This document shows, piece by piece, positions 7,776 through 15,610 of a stretch of DNA of 64,000 bases. This stretch comes from Novosphingobium aerophilum (lineage in GTDB: Bacteria; Pseudomonadota; Alphaproteobacteria; Sphingomonadales; Sphingomonadaceae). The notes under the pieces are model-generated. The model did no database searches, was not told where the DNA came from, and saw only the letters and a list, made by a program, of their open reading frames with translations. Location of the stretch: NCBI RefSeq assembly GCF_014230305.1, contig NZ_JACLAU010000010.1, forward strand, positions 1 through 64,000, given 5' to 3'. Each line of letters opens with the position of its first letter. Position 1 is the first letter of the stretch. A program made the position numbers and the translations under genes.

Positions 7776-8852
7776 CTAATCTCCACCCTCATTCCGGCGC
7801 CCTGGCGTCGCGACCACCGGTCGCTGGCCACCCTCTTGGGCGCGGTTGTCGTCCTGTCCGACCATGTCGCGCTCCTCCGGCGGTTCGGCCAGCGCGGCAT
7901 TCAGTTCGGCGCCGAATACCATCCCTAAGCCGACCAGCCAGAAAAAGAAAAGCGTGATCATGATCCCGGCGAGGCTGCCGTAGGTCGCATCGTAGTGCAG
8001 CAGGCTGCGCAGCGCCCAGGGCAGCGAGACCGTGACCGCCACCCACCAGCCGGTGACGAACAGGGCGCCGGGCCATTTCGGATAGCGCGGACCGCGGTAG
8101 GCGGCCGGGGTCAGCGACAGGAACAGCAGGTACAGCGATGCGAACAGGACGGCGGCCGGGATCAGGCGGGACAGCGCCATGGCCTCGGTCAGGGGGGCCA
8201 GCCGCGGGATCCAGGCGAGGATCGCCTGCTGGACCGCGCCGATCAGCACCTGCGCGATCAGCGAGAGCAGCAGCAGGATCACCGCGCCGATGATGATCCC
8301 GGTGGAGACCAGGCGATAGCGCCAGAACGCGTGAGTGGGGCGGGTGCCATAGGCGCGCCGCAGCACGTCGCGGATCGTTTCGATCAGGCTGCCCACGGTC
8401 CACAGCCCGACCAGCCCGCCAACCCACAACAGCCAGCCGGTCCGCGCCTCGACCACGTCACGGGCGACGGGGGCGATGGCCCGGGCCACGGCCGGCGGCA
8501 CGGCCAGCAGGAAGGCGTTGATCATCGCCGCGCGCTCACCCCGTTCGCCCAGTGCCGAGAAGATCGCCGCGGCGGTGATGAAGAACGGAAACAGCGCGAC
8601 CACGGCCATGTAGGCCAGGTTGCCGGCGTGGATGAAGCCGTCGTTCCATACGCCGGTCACCACCCGGGCGATCACCGCACGGACCCGCGCTCCGGGGCGC
8701 AGGTCGCGTGCCATCCGCCCGGTCGGACCACCCTCGCCGCCCTCTCCGTGCTGGCGCCGCAGGGCGTCGCGGCGGCGCGCCTCGGGCGACAGGTCGGGCG
8801 CGGATAGGGCGGGTGCGGGGGAGTCCGGCCCCCCGATCGGGCGTTCCTCCAT
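7776..8852 (-). CDS. YihY/BrkB family inner-membrane protein
   Basis: A 358-residue polytopic membrane protein. The hydrophilic N-terminal 60 residues are Pro/Arg-rich. About six transmembrane helices follow, with family-typical sequence: NLAYMAVVALFPFFITAAAI, WVGGLVGLWTVGSLIETIR, RRAYGTRPTHAFWRYR and AGIMITLFFFWLVGLGMVFG, ending in GAELNAAL. The family was once annotated as ribonuclease BN; that is incorrect, and its role (possibly transport) is unsettled. The start at 8852 has an AAAGGGGG ribosome-binding site 6 bases upstream. It lies directly upstream of fabI with a 4-base gap. Confidence 0.88.
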   Translation of the reverse strand: MEERPIGGPDSPAPALSAPDLSPEARRRDALRRQHGEGGEGGPTGRMARDLRPGARVRAVIARVVTGVWNDGFIHAGNLAYMAVVALFPFFITAAAIFSALGERGERAAMINAFLLAVPPAVARAIAPVARDVVEARTGWLLWVGGLVGLWTVGSLIETIRDVLRRAYGTRPTHAFWRYRLVSTGIIIGAVILLLLSLIAQVLIGAVQQAILAWIPRLAPLTEAMALSRLIPAAVLFASLYLLFLSLTPAAYRGPRYPKWPGALFVTGWWVAVTVSLPWALRSLLHYDATYGSLAGIMITLFFFWLVGLGMVFGAELNAALAEPPEERDMVGQDDNRAQEGGQRPVVATPGRRNEGGD

Positions 8853-8900
8853 GGCGTGCCCCCTTTGCTGTCCGGCCCCCACGCGCGCGGCGCTGGCGGT

Positions 8901-9845
8901 TCAGTGCCCGAATTTCTGCCGCGGATTGCGGGTGTCCTGCCAACCCGCCAGCCTTCGCGCCAGTTCCGCATGCTCCGCCGAGTCGGCCTGAGGCAGATCG
9001 ATCTGCACCCGCACCAGCTGGTCCCCGCGGGACCCGTCCTTGCGGGTCATGCCCTTGCCCTTCAGGCGCAGCGTCTTGCCCGAGCTGGTCCCCGGGGCGA
9101 GCGTCAGCATCACGGCGCCGTCCGCGGTCGGAACCTTGACCTTGGCCCCGCCCAGCGCCTCGTCCAGGGTCACCGGCAGATCCAGCTTGAGGTTGTCGCC
9201 GTCGCGCCGGAAGAACGGGTGGGGCTGCAGGACGATCGTCACCAGGGCGTCGCCGTTGCCGCCCGGGCCCGGCTCACCCTTCCCAGCGAGGCGCATCTGG
9301 GTGCCATCCTCCACCCCGGCGGGCAGCTTCAGGTCGATCGTCTTGCCGTCGGACAGGGTGATGCGCTGCGGGGCCAGCAGGGCGGCATCGGTCAGCGAGA
9401 CCTGCAGGCGGTACTGCACTGTCGCACCCTTGGGGGCCGCGCGCTGTCCGCCGAAGGGACCACCGCCACCGCCTTTCCGTCCGCCTCCGAACAGCCCTTC
9501 GAACAGGTCGGAAATGTCGACACCCTCGGGCCCGCCACCACCAAAGCCCTCATGGCGGAAGCCGCGCTGGCCTCCCCCGCCGAATCCCCCGCCTCCGAAT
9601 CCGGCGCCGAACGGATTGGCCGGGTTCCCGTCCATGTCGATTTCGCCGCGATCGAACCGCGCCCGCTTGTCCTTGTCGGACAGGAGGTCATAGGCTCGGG
9701 TCACCTCGCTGAAGCGCTCGGCCGCCTTCGGGTTGTCCGTGTTCCGGTCGGGGTGAAGCTCCTTGGCGAGCTTGCGATAAGCGGACTTGATGTCCTTCTC
9801 GCTCGCGCCGCGAGCCACCCCCAGGGTCGCGTATGGATCTGCCAT
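8901..9845 (-). CDS. DnaJ-like cochaperone (type II, CbpA-like)
   Basis: A 314-residue J-domain protein that would stimulate the ATPase of an Hsp70 partner. Residues 4-68 are a complete J domain (YATLGVARGASEKDI, with the HPD tripeptide in KELHPDRN). A Gly/Phe-rich linker covers about 75-125. C-terminal beta-sandwich substrate-binding domains cover about 135-300 (LPAGVEDGTQMRLAGKGEPG, TLDEALGGAKVKVPT). There is no CxxCxGxG zinc-finger block, which separates it from canonical DnaJ. No dnaK lies nearby. It is divergent from pdxH across about 220 bases. Confidence 0.9.
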   Translation of the reverse strand: MADPYATLGVARGASEKDIKSAYRKLAKELHPDRNTDNPKAAERFSEVTRAYDLLSDKDKRARFDRGEIDMDGNPANPFGAGFGGGGFGGGGQRGFRHEGFGGGGPEGVDISDLFEGLFGGGRKGGGGGPFGGQRAAPKGATVQYRLQVSLTDAALLAPQRITLSDGKTIDLKLPAGVEDGTQMRLAGKGEPGPGGNGDALVTIVLQPHPFFRRDGDNLKLDLPVTLDEALGGAKVKVPTADGAVMLTLAPGTSSGKTLRLKGKGMTRKDGSRGDQLVRVQIDLPQADSAEHAELARRLAGWQDTRNPRQKFGH

Positions 9846-10066
9846 CCTGCCTAGCTAGGAGCGCGGCCCGCCCGGCACAAGGGAAACGGACAGGGCCAGG
9901 CCGATCGCCAGCCCGGCACGCCCGCGCCAGCCGGTCCGGGTGGCGGGCAGGCGCCAGGGCGGCTTGCCCGTTCGTCCCGCGCCCGCCCGCGCCCTTCCCC
10001 TGGCTCTCCGCCGGGTCTATGACGCGCCCAGGCCGCCAGACTCTTGAACCTCGACAGGAATTTCCC

Positions 10067-10684
10067 GTGACCACTGCCGCTGCGGCGACCGCCCTGCCCC
10101 ATGGCGATCCCTTTGCCCTCTTCGATGCCTGGTATCGCGAAGCGCGCGGGACCGAGCCCAACGATTCGAACGCCATGGCCCTGGCCACGGCCACGCCCGA
10201 TGGCATCCCCTCGGTCCGCATGGTTCTGCTCAAGGGCCACGGCCCCGACGGTTTCGTGTTCTACACCAATTCGCGCAGCCGCAAGGGCGGCGAGCTGCTC
10301 GCCAATCCCAACGCGGCGCTGCTGTTCCACTGGAAATCGCTGCGCCGCCAGATCCGCATCGAGGGCCCGGTCGAGCGGGTGAGCGAGGCCGAGGCCGACG
10401 CCTATTTCGCCAGCCGTTCGCGCGACAGCCAATTGGGGGCCGTGGCCTCGGACCAGTCGGCGCCGCTCGATTCGCGCGACACCTTCACCGCGCGCTTCGC
10501 CGCGGCCGAGGCGCGCTTCGCGGCAGGGCCGGTCGAACGGCCGGCGCACTGGTTCGGCTTCCGGCTGGCGCCGCGCGCGATCGAATTCTGGCAGGACCGC
10601 GAACACCGCCTGCACGACCGGCGCCGCTATGTCCGCGATCCGGCCGCGCCCGATGGCTGGGCCAGCACCCTGCTCTATCCCTGA
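10067..10684 (+). CDS. pdxH: Pyridoxamine 5'-phosphate oxidase
   Basis: An FMN-dependent oxidase making pyridoxal 5'-phosphate from PNP or PMP. The 205-residue product contains the diagnostic stretches MALATATPDGIPSVRMVLLK, FYTNSRSRKG, ALLFHWKSLRRQIRIEG, and the C-terminal FWQDREHRLHDRRRY ending in LYP. The GTG start at 10067 is preferred because homology begins at once and an AGGAA lies 7 bases upstream. An in-frame ATG at 10019 would add 16 unconserved residues. The cation efflux gene follows 8 bases downstream and is probably in the same transcript. Confidence 0.93.
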   Translation: MTTAAAATALPHGDPFALFDAWYREARGTEPNDSNAMALATATPDGIPSVRMVLLKGHGPDGFVFYTNSRSRKGGELLANPNAALLFHWKSLRRQIRIEGPVERVSEAEADAYFASRSRDSQLGAVASDQSAPLDSRDTFTARFAAAEARFAAGPVERPAHWFGFRLAPRAIEFWQDREHRLHDRRRYVRDPAAPDGWASTLLYP

Positions 10685-10692
10685 GGTTGCCC

Positions 10693-11634
10693 ATGGCCGG
10701 TCCCGACAGCTCTGCCGCCGCGCTCAACCGCAGTGCCGCCCTCGCCTCGATCGCGGTGGCCGTGCTCCTGCTCGGGATGAAGGCCTGGGCGGCCTGGTCG
10801 ACCGGGTCGACCGCGATGCTGGGCAGCCTGGCCGACACCGGGCTCGATCTGATCGCGAGCATCGCCACCCTCGCCGGGGTCTGGGTCGCGGCCCAGCCGG
10901 ACGATCACCACCACCGCTTCGGTCACGGCAAGGCCGAGGCGATCGCGGCGATGTTCCAGGTCGTGCTGATCTCGATCTCGGCGCTCGGGCTGGCGGCGCG
11001 GGCGTTGCAGCAACTGATCGCCGGCGGGCGGACCGAGGCCGCGCAGGACGGGATCATCGTCTCGGCCATCGCGATGGGTGCCACCCTTGCCCTGCTGGCC
11101 TGGCAGCGCCACGTGATCCGTCGCACCAACAGCCTGGCGATCTCGACCGACCACGTCCACTACCAGTCCGATCTGCTGCTCAACCTGGCGGTGATCGCGG
11201 CGCTCAGCCTGGATCAGTGGCTGGGCTTTTCCGGGGCCGATCCGCTGTTCGGCCTGGCCATTGCCGGCTGGCTCGCCTGGGGTGCCTGGGGCGCCTCGCA
11301 GGAGGCGATCGAGCAGTTGATGGATCGCGAATGGCCCGAGGAGAAGAAGCATCGCTTCATCGAGGTGCTGGCCCGCCATCCCGAGCTGCGCGGGGTGCAC
11401 GATCTGCGCACCCGCACCGCGGGCAACCGCGATTTCGTCCAGTTCCACGTGTGGGTCGATGGCAACATGACCGTCGCGGCCGCGCACGATGTGATGGATC
11501 AGATCGAGGCCAAGATCCTCGCCGAGTTTCCCGGCATCGAGATCCTGATCCATCCCGATCCCGAAGGCCACGTCGACAAGGGGCTGGCCGCGCGCCCCGA
11601 ACTCACCGCGCAGGACATCGTCGAGGCCGGCTGA
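10693..11634 (+). CDS. Cation diffusion facilitator family transporter
   Basis: An inner-membrane divalent-metal/proton antiporter (313 aa) of the CDF/FieF type. The N-terminal half has several transmembrane helices carrying the metal-site motifs SLADTGLDLIAS and, after a His cluster (DDHHHRFGHGKAEA), HVHYQSDLLLN. The C-terminal domain from about residue 225 is the cytoplasmic ferredoxin-like metal-sensing domain (GVHDLRTRTAGNRDFVQFHVWVD). The first membrane motif has D but lacks the second Asp of strict FieF, so metal specificity (Zn or Fe) cannot be fixed. The ATG at 10693 follows a TGAGG ribosome-binding site that overlaps the pdxH stop. Confidence 0.9.
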   Translation: MAGPDSSAAALNRSAALASIAVAVLLLGMKAWAAWSTGSTAMLGSLADTGLDLIASIATLAGVWVAAQPDDHHHRFGHGKAEAIAAMFQVVLISISALGLAARALQQLIAGGRTEAAQDGIIVSAIAMGATLALLAWQRHVIRRTNSLAISTDHVHYQSDLLLNLAVIAALSLDQWLGFSGADPLFGLAIAGWLAWGAWGASQEAIEQLMDREWPEEKKHRFIEVLARHPELRGVHDLRTRTAGNRDFVQFHVWVDGNMTVAAAHDVMDQIEAKILAEFPGIEILIHPDPEGHVDKGLAARPELTAQDIVEAG

Positions 11635-11659
11635 GGCCGGGCGGGCGGCAGGGTCCGGG

Positions 11660-12790
11660 TCAGCGCCTGGGGAACAGCGCGGTGATGTCCGCCATGCTGT
11701 CCAGCACGCGCTTGCGCTGCGTCTCGTCGCTGTGGCCCAGCCGGACGATCGTCAGGCGCTGCCGCGGGGACACCAGCACATACTGGCCAAGGTGGCCGAC
11801 GCAGGCGAAGGCATCGGCCGGGGCGCGCCCGGGCAGCAGGACCACCGAGCCGTCGGCCTGCGGGCGATTGAGCCAGAGCTGCGCGCCGTAGCCGGGGTTG
11901 CGCGGCGAGGAGCTGGTCATGAACTCGATCCAGCCACGCGGCAGCACCTGGGCGCCCCGCACCGCCCCGCCATTGCGCAGGAACTCGCCGAAGCGACCCC
12001 AGTCGCGCGCGGTGCCGAACACCATGCTCGATCCGATCAGCGTGCCGGCGGAATCGAACTCGGCCCGCATCGAGCGCATCCCGGCGGGCTCGAACAGGCG
12101 GGTGTGCAGATAGTCGGCCACGGTGCGGCGGCGGGTTTCCGGATCCGGACTGTCGGTCAGGGCGCGGGCGGCGAGGTCCGACAGGATCACGCTGGTCGCG
12201 CTGGAATATTCGAAGCGGCTGCCGGGCTCAGCCTCGAGCGGCTGGGCCTCGGCATAGCCGGCCATGTCGTCGCGCCCGTCCAGGAACAGCATCCGCACCT
12301 CGTCGGCGCGCCAGACCGGGGATCCGCCCTCGGTGTGGCGCAGGCCCGAACGCATCTGCAGCAGTTGCCGCAGCGTGATCTCGCCCCGGGCATCGCCGCT
12401 GCGCTGCCAGGCGGGCACCGGCACGCTCTCATCCAGCCGCAGCCGCCCGTCGGAAACCAGCAGCCCGATCAGCACGCCGGTGACGCTTTTCGACATCGAC
12501 CAGCCGATCAGCCGGGTCTCGGGGCCGAATCCCGGGCCATAGCGTTCGGCCACGATCCGTCCGCCCGACAGGACGACAACCGCGCGGGTTTCGCCGGCGG
12601 CGGGGTCGAACAGCCCGTCGATGGCGCGGGCCAGATCCTTGCGGGGCACGCCCGGGGCAGGGACGACCGCCGCCAGCGCCGCCTCGCTGAGCGGGGCAGG
12701 CCCCGAATCACCGCCGCCGCATCCGGCCAGAGCCCCGGCCAGGCCGGCCGCCAGCCCCACCGCGAGGCCCAGCGCGAGTCGGCGCGACAC
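11660..12790 (-). CDS. Lipoprotein serine hydrolase (class C beta-lactamase fold)
   Basis: A serine hydrolase of the beta-lactamase/DD-peptidase superfamily. The catalytic SxxK is SMSK in LIGWSMSKSVTGVLIG. The YxN-type tyrosine is in FEYSSATSVILSD, and a late conserved stretch is HLGQYVLVSPRQRL. A lipobox LAGC directly follows a hydrophobic run. With the GTG start at 12790 the signal peptide is 23 residues with an RR n-region (MSRRLALGLAVG), ideal for a lipoprotein. In-frame ATGs at 12862 and 12877 would give an overlong n-region and crowd the divergent gene at 12895, but they cannot be excluded. The substrate is unknown. Members of this group include esterases and peptidases, so resistance should not be assumed. 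Confidence 0.85.
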   Translation of the reverse strand: MSRRLALGLAVGLAAGLAGALAGCGGGDSGPAPLSEAALAAVVPAPGVPRKDLARAIDGLFDPAAGETRAVVVLSGGRIVAERYGPGFGPETRLIGWSMSKSVTGVLIGLLVSDGRLRLDESVPVPAWQRSGDARGEITLRQLLQMRSGLRHTEGGSPVWRADEVRMLFLDGRDDMAGYAEAQPLEAEPGSRFEYSSATSVILSDLAARALTDSPDPETRRRTVADYLHTRLFEPAGMRSMRAEFDSAGTLIGSSMVFGTARDWGRFGEFLRNGGAVRGAQVLPRGWIEFMTSSSPRNPGYGAQLWLNRPQADGSVVLLPGRAPADAFACVGHLGQYVLVSPRQRLTIVRLGHSDETQRKRVLDSMADITALFPRR

Positions 12791-12894
12791 GGCCGATCGG
12801 CGGGGAGGGTGACCGCCAGGGGGCGGGCCCGACAGGCGTTGCGGGAGGGGCGGGGTCGACATGGCGGGTGCCGTCATGCGAAGAATGGGGGGCA

Positions 12895-13260
12895 ATGGCA
12901 ACACCGCGACGCCCGATCCCCGCCGCCACCCTCCAGCCCCGCCGCCTGTCCCGTGGCAAACGGACGGCCGCCGTGCTGTTGCTGGTCCTGGCGGCAATGG
13001 TCGCGTGGTATGCCCGGCCGCTGCTCGCCACCGCGCGCACCGGAGCGGCCTATGGGGCGCGGGTGGCCTGTTCGTGCCGGTTCGTGGCTGGCCGGCCGCT
13101 CGGAGATTGCCGCAAGGACTTCGAACCGGGGATGGGGCTCGTCACGCTCAGCGCCGACGAGGCGTCGCGCCGCGTGACCGCGCGCTTTGCCCTGCTCGTC
13201 CGCGAGAGCGCCACTTATCGCGAAGGGTGGGGCTGCCAGCTCGATCGCTGGGCCGACTGA
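12895..13260 (+). CDS. Small membrane-anchored Cys-containing protein, unknown function
   Basis: A 121-residue protein. After a basic start (residues 1-22) there is one transmembrane or signal-anchor helix (AAVLLLVLAAMVAWYA, about 24-40). A soluble domain presumably in the periplasm follows. It contains CSCRFVAGRPLGDCRKDFEPG and a final Cys in EGWGCQLD: four cysteines that could form disulfides. No known domain is recognised. It is divergent from the lipoprotein serine hydrolase with about 100 bases between the starts, so the two may share regulation. An in-frame ATG at 12868 exists; 12895 is preferred because a G-rich stretch precedes it and the upstream residues look noncoding. Confidence 0.7.
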   Translation: MATPRRPIPAATLQPRRLSRGKRTAAVLLLVLAAMVAWYARPLLATARTGAAYGARVACSCRFVAGRPLGDCRKDFEPGMGLVTLSADEASRRVTARFALLVRESATYREGWGCQLDRWAD

Positions 13261-13296
13261 CGCCCGGTCGACGCGGGGCAAGGGGGCCCGGGGCGA

Positions 13297-14505
13297 TCAG
13301 GCCGGTTCGGTCGCTTCGATCCAGCCGCCGCCGATCACCCGGTCGCCGCTGTACAGCACCGCCGCCTGGCCCGGGGCGACACCATATTCCGGCTCGGCGA
13401 AGCGGATCGTCACGGCGCGGCCCTCGCCCGGCACGCCCTCCAGCCGGACCGGCACCGGTTTGGCCAGCGAACGGACCTTGGCATGGAGCACCGGGGCGTC
13501 GCAGCCGTCACCGTCCGTGGGCAGAGGCCCGATCCGGTTGGTTTCCCCGATCCGCGCCGCTCCGACCGCCAGCAGCCGACGGGGCCCGACCAGCACCCGG
13601 CGGGTCGCGGCGTCGATTCCGGTGACGTAGAGCGGCTCGGGCTGTCCACCGATCTCCAGCCCGCGCCTTTGGCCCACGGTGTAGTGGATCACGCCGCGAT
13701 GCCGTCCCAGCACGTCGCCGCTCTGGGCATGGACGATCTCGCCGTCGGCCTCGGCATCGGGCCGCACCGCCCGGACCACCTTGGCATAGTCGCCATCGGG
13801 CACGAAGCAGATGTCCTGGCTGTCGGGCTTGGCGGCGACCGCCAGCCCGGCCGCCTCGGCGATCTGCCGCACCGCGGTCTTGGGCAGGCCGCCCAGCGGA
13901 AAGCGCAGGAAATCGAGCTGGGCCTCGGTCGTGGCGTAAAGGAAATAGCTCTGGTCGCGCGCGGGATCGAGCGCCCGGTGCAGCTCGGCACCGGCCTCTC
14001 CGGGCAGGCGTCGCACATAGTGGCCGGTGGCCAGGGCATCGGCGCCGAGCTCGCGCGCCATGCCCAGCAGGTCGGTGAACTTGGGCCCCATGTTGCAGCG
14101 GATGCAGGGGATCGGGGTGCGCCCCGCCAGGTAATCGTCGGCGAAGCGTTCGACCACCTCCTCGCGGAAGCTGCTGGCATGGTCGAACACATAGTGCGCG
14201 ATGCCCAGACGGTCCGCCACCTTGCGCGCATCGCGGATATCGTCGCCCGCGCAGCAGGCGCCCTTGCGCCCGGTGGCGGCACCGTGATCGTACAGCTGCA
14301 AGGTGATTCCGATCACCTCGGCGCCACTCGCGGCGGCCAGCGCCGCCACCACCGAGCTGTCGACGCCGCCCGACATGGCGACCACGATCCGCCGCCCGGC
14401 CAGCGAGCCGTCGGGGTGTCCGGGCAACTGGAACAGGTCCGGCCAGGACGCGATCCCGGCCAGGGCGGCTGGAGGGATGGGCAGGGCAGAAGGGAAGGAG
14501 GCCAT
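13297..14505 (-). CDS. mnmA: tRNA-specific 2-thiouridylase MnmA
   Basis: Performs ATP-dependent 2-thiolation of wobble uridine 34 in tRNA-Lys, -Glu and -Gln. The product is 402 residues. The P-loop-like SGGVDSSV motif of PP-loop ATPases is near residue 45. The catalytic cysteine pair can be placed at Cys137 ([10 protein letters not shown]) and Cys233 ([12 protein letters not shown]). The C-terminal beta-barrel includes [12 protein letters not shown] and [15 protein letters not shown]. The start at [12 protein letters not shown] (14505) is supported by an AGGGAAGGAG-like stretch inside the reading frame and by lack of similarity upstream. It converges with the small membrane protein gene, 36 bases away. 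Confidence 0.94.
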   Translation of the reverse strand: MASFPSALPIPPAALAGIASWPDLFQLPGHPDGSLAGRRIVVAMSGGVDSSVVAALAAASGAEVIGITLQLYDHGAATGRKGACCAGDDIRDARKVADRLGIAHYVFDHASSFREEVVERFADDYLAGRTPIPCIRCNMGPKFTDLLGMARELGADALATGHYVRRLPGEAGAELHRALDPARDQSYFLYATTEAQLDFLRFPLGGLPKTAVRQIAEAAGLAVAAKPDSQDICFVPDGDYAKVVRAVRPDAEADGEIVHAQSGDVLGRHRGVIHYTVGQRRGLEIGGQPEPLYVTGIDAATRRVLVGPRRLLAVGAARIGETNRIGPLPTDGDGCDAPVLHAKVRSLAKPVPVRLEGVPGEGRAVTIRFAEPEYGVAPGQAAVLYSGDRVIGGGWIEATEPA

Positions 14506-14582
14506 GCCCGGCGTCCTACACGCGGCGGGCCGAAATGCCAAAATGGCCCGCGCGGATTCCCGTTAATCTCTCTCTCCGTTCC

Positions 14583-14599
14583 GTAAAGGGGGTCTTTAC
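14583..14599. promoter_or_regulatory. Short perfect inverted repeat upstream of 14635
   Basis: GTAAAG at 14583-14588 and CTTTAC at 14594-14599 form perfect 6-base arms around a GGGGT centre. They lie 36 bases before the start at 14635 and about 78 bases before mnmA, in the only intergenic space between these divergent genes. The position suggests an operator, but no matching regulator is visible and chance is possible. Confidence 0.3.
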
Positions 14600-14634
14600 C
14601 TTCCCTTGACCACCCCTGGCGTAAGTACCGGCTC

Positions 14635-15027
14635 ATGCAGATGGGCTATGACTTCGACAAGGACTGGCCGGCGGCCGACGCCGCCGCGTGGCGGGCACGC
14701 CCCGGGGCTGTGCGGGCGGGTGATGCCGCGCTCGTCGCCGATGGGGCCGCGACCGCGATCGCGGCCGCCGAACCCGCGCCCCTGCGCCATCCGGACTGGT
14801 CATCGCTGCGCGCCCGCTTTGCCGCGATCCATGCCCTGCACCGCACCCTGAATCGCGACATGGCCGTGCCCGTGGCGGTCGGCGGCTTTGCCTCGGCCGG
14901 CGAATCCGTGCTTTCGGCATGCCGCCCCGGACCCGTCGTTAACCCTGTTTATTGGGCCAATATCAAAGCGCCTTGCGCCATCAACGGACCAGTCGCCGTG
15001 CCCCCACATGCGGCGACCGAGGACTAG
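14635..15027 (+). CDS. Hypothetical protein upstream of sciP
   Basis: A 130-residue open frame with no domain I recognise. Residues 1-12 are polar and acidic (MGYDFDKDW). The middle is Ala-rich with a helix-like stretch (SLRARFAAIHALHRTLNRD), and the end is Pro/Ala-rich. There is no signal peptide or convincing membrane helix. Third codon positions are mostly G or C, as in neighbouring genes, which supports real coding. The stop is one base before the sciP start, so cotranscription is likely. ATG at 14641 is an alternative start. A CtrA-like site lies inside its 3' end. The function is unknown, and a spurious ORF remains possible. Confidence 0.5.
   Translation: MQMGYDFDKDWPAADAAAWRARPGAVRAGDAALVADGAATAIAAAEPAPLRHPDWSSLRARFAAIHALHRTLNRDMAVPVAVGGFASAGESVLSACRPGPVVNPVYWANIKAPCAINGPVAVPPHAATED
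14939..14953 (+). promoter_or_regulatory. Candidate CtrA-binding site upstream of sciP
   Basis: TTAA at 14939-14942, a 7-base spacer, then TATT at 14950-14953, one mismatch from the CtrA consensus TTAA-N7-TTAA. It lies 75 bases before the sciP start, inside the 3' end of the preceding ORF. In Caulobacter, sciP is a CtrA target and its product inhibits CtrA, so the location is meaningful. One imperfect match in GC-rich DNA is still only suggestive. Confidence 0.35.
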
Positions 15028-15028
15028 C

Positions 15029-15328
15029 ATGATCGAGAACCAGAATATTCGTCCCGCGATGGTGATCGGCCCGCTTGGTGAGCCGCTGACCCTGGATTCG
15101 CTTCCGCCGCCCAGCACCACCCGCTGGGTCGTCCGGCGCAAGGCCGAAGTCGTGGCGGCCGTCAACGGCGGCCTCCTGTCCATCGAGGAAGCCTGCGAGC
15201 GTTATGGCCTGACCCTTGAGGAATTCGCCTCGTGGCAGCGCGCGGTGGACCGGTCGGGGATGCAGGGCCTGCGCGTGACCCGCATCCAGCATTACCGCGA
15301 TCTCTACGAGCGCCAACTGAAGTACTGA
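15029..15328 (+). CDS. sciP: DUF1153 family protein, SciP-type CtrA inhibitor
   Basis: A 99-residue helix-turn-helix protein. Conserved DUF1153 sequence is plain: PSTTRWVVRRKAEVVAAVNG, GLLSIEEACERYGLTLEEF, and the C-terminal LRVTRIQHYRDL. In Caulobacter crescentus SciP binds CtrA and blocks its recruitment of RNA polymerase in G1 and swarmer cells; the family is restricted to Alphaproteobacteria. The start ATG at 15029 comes one base after the preceding stop. A CtrA-like site lies 75 bases upstream. The family call is firm. That it acts on CtrA in this organism is inferred from orthology. Confidence 0.88.
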   Translation: MIENQNIRPAMVIGPLGEPLTLDSLPPPSTTRWVVRRKAEVVAAVNGGLLSIEEACERYGLTLEEFASWQRAVDRSGMQGLRVTRIQHYRDLYERQLKY

Positions 15329-15610
15329 CCCCGGGCGCCGGCCCGGCCAGGCGCAGGCATCCCGGGCGACGGCCGGACCCCATGGTCCGGCCGTTCGCGT
15401 GTCGGCGGCAACCGTGGCGCGATGGCCGCAGTGGGCGCCCCAAGCACCCGATGCGTCCCAACGGCTCATTGCCTAGCCCCGGCCCGCACACTATCTCGGC
15501 GGATGAACCGTCTCCCGCCGGGCGCTGATCAATGCCCATTGCGGCGGGTGACTTGCTAATGTAATACAGTTTGGCGCCGCTTGGCGCCTTGCCTGCGGGA
15601 CCGCTGCACC
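15329..15610. promoter_or_regulatory. Upstream region of the RND efflux operon with a direct repeat
   Basis: This 282-base gap contains no credible gene. Near its right end is a less GC-rich patch (CTTGCTAATGTAATACAG, about 15552-15569) that could contain the promoter. It is followed at once by TTGGCGCC twice, at 15571-15578 and 15581-15588, ten bases apart. GGCGCC is itself palindromic, so the pair could be a protein-binding site close to the transcription start. No local regulator gene (TetR, MarR or LysR) is present to pair with it. Confidence 0.35.
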
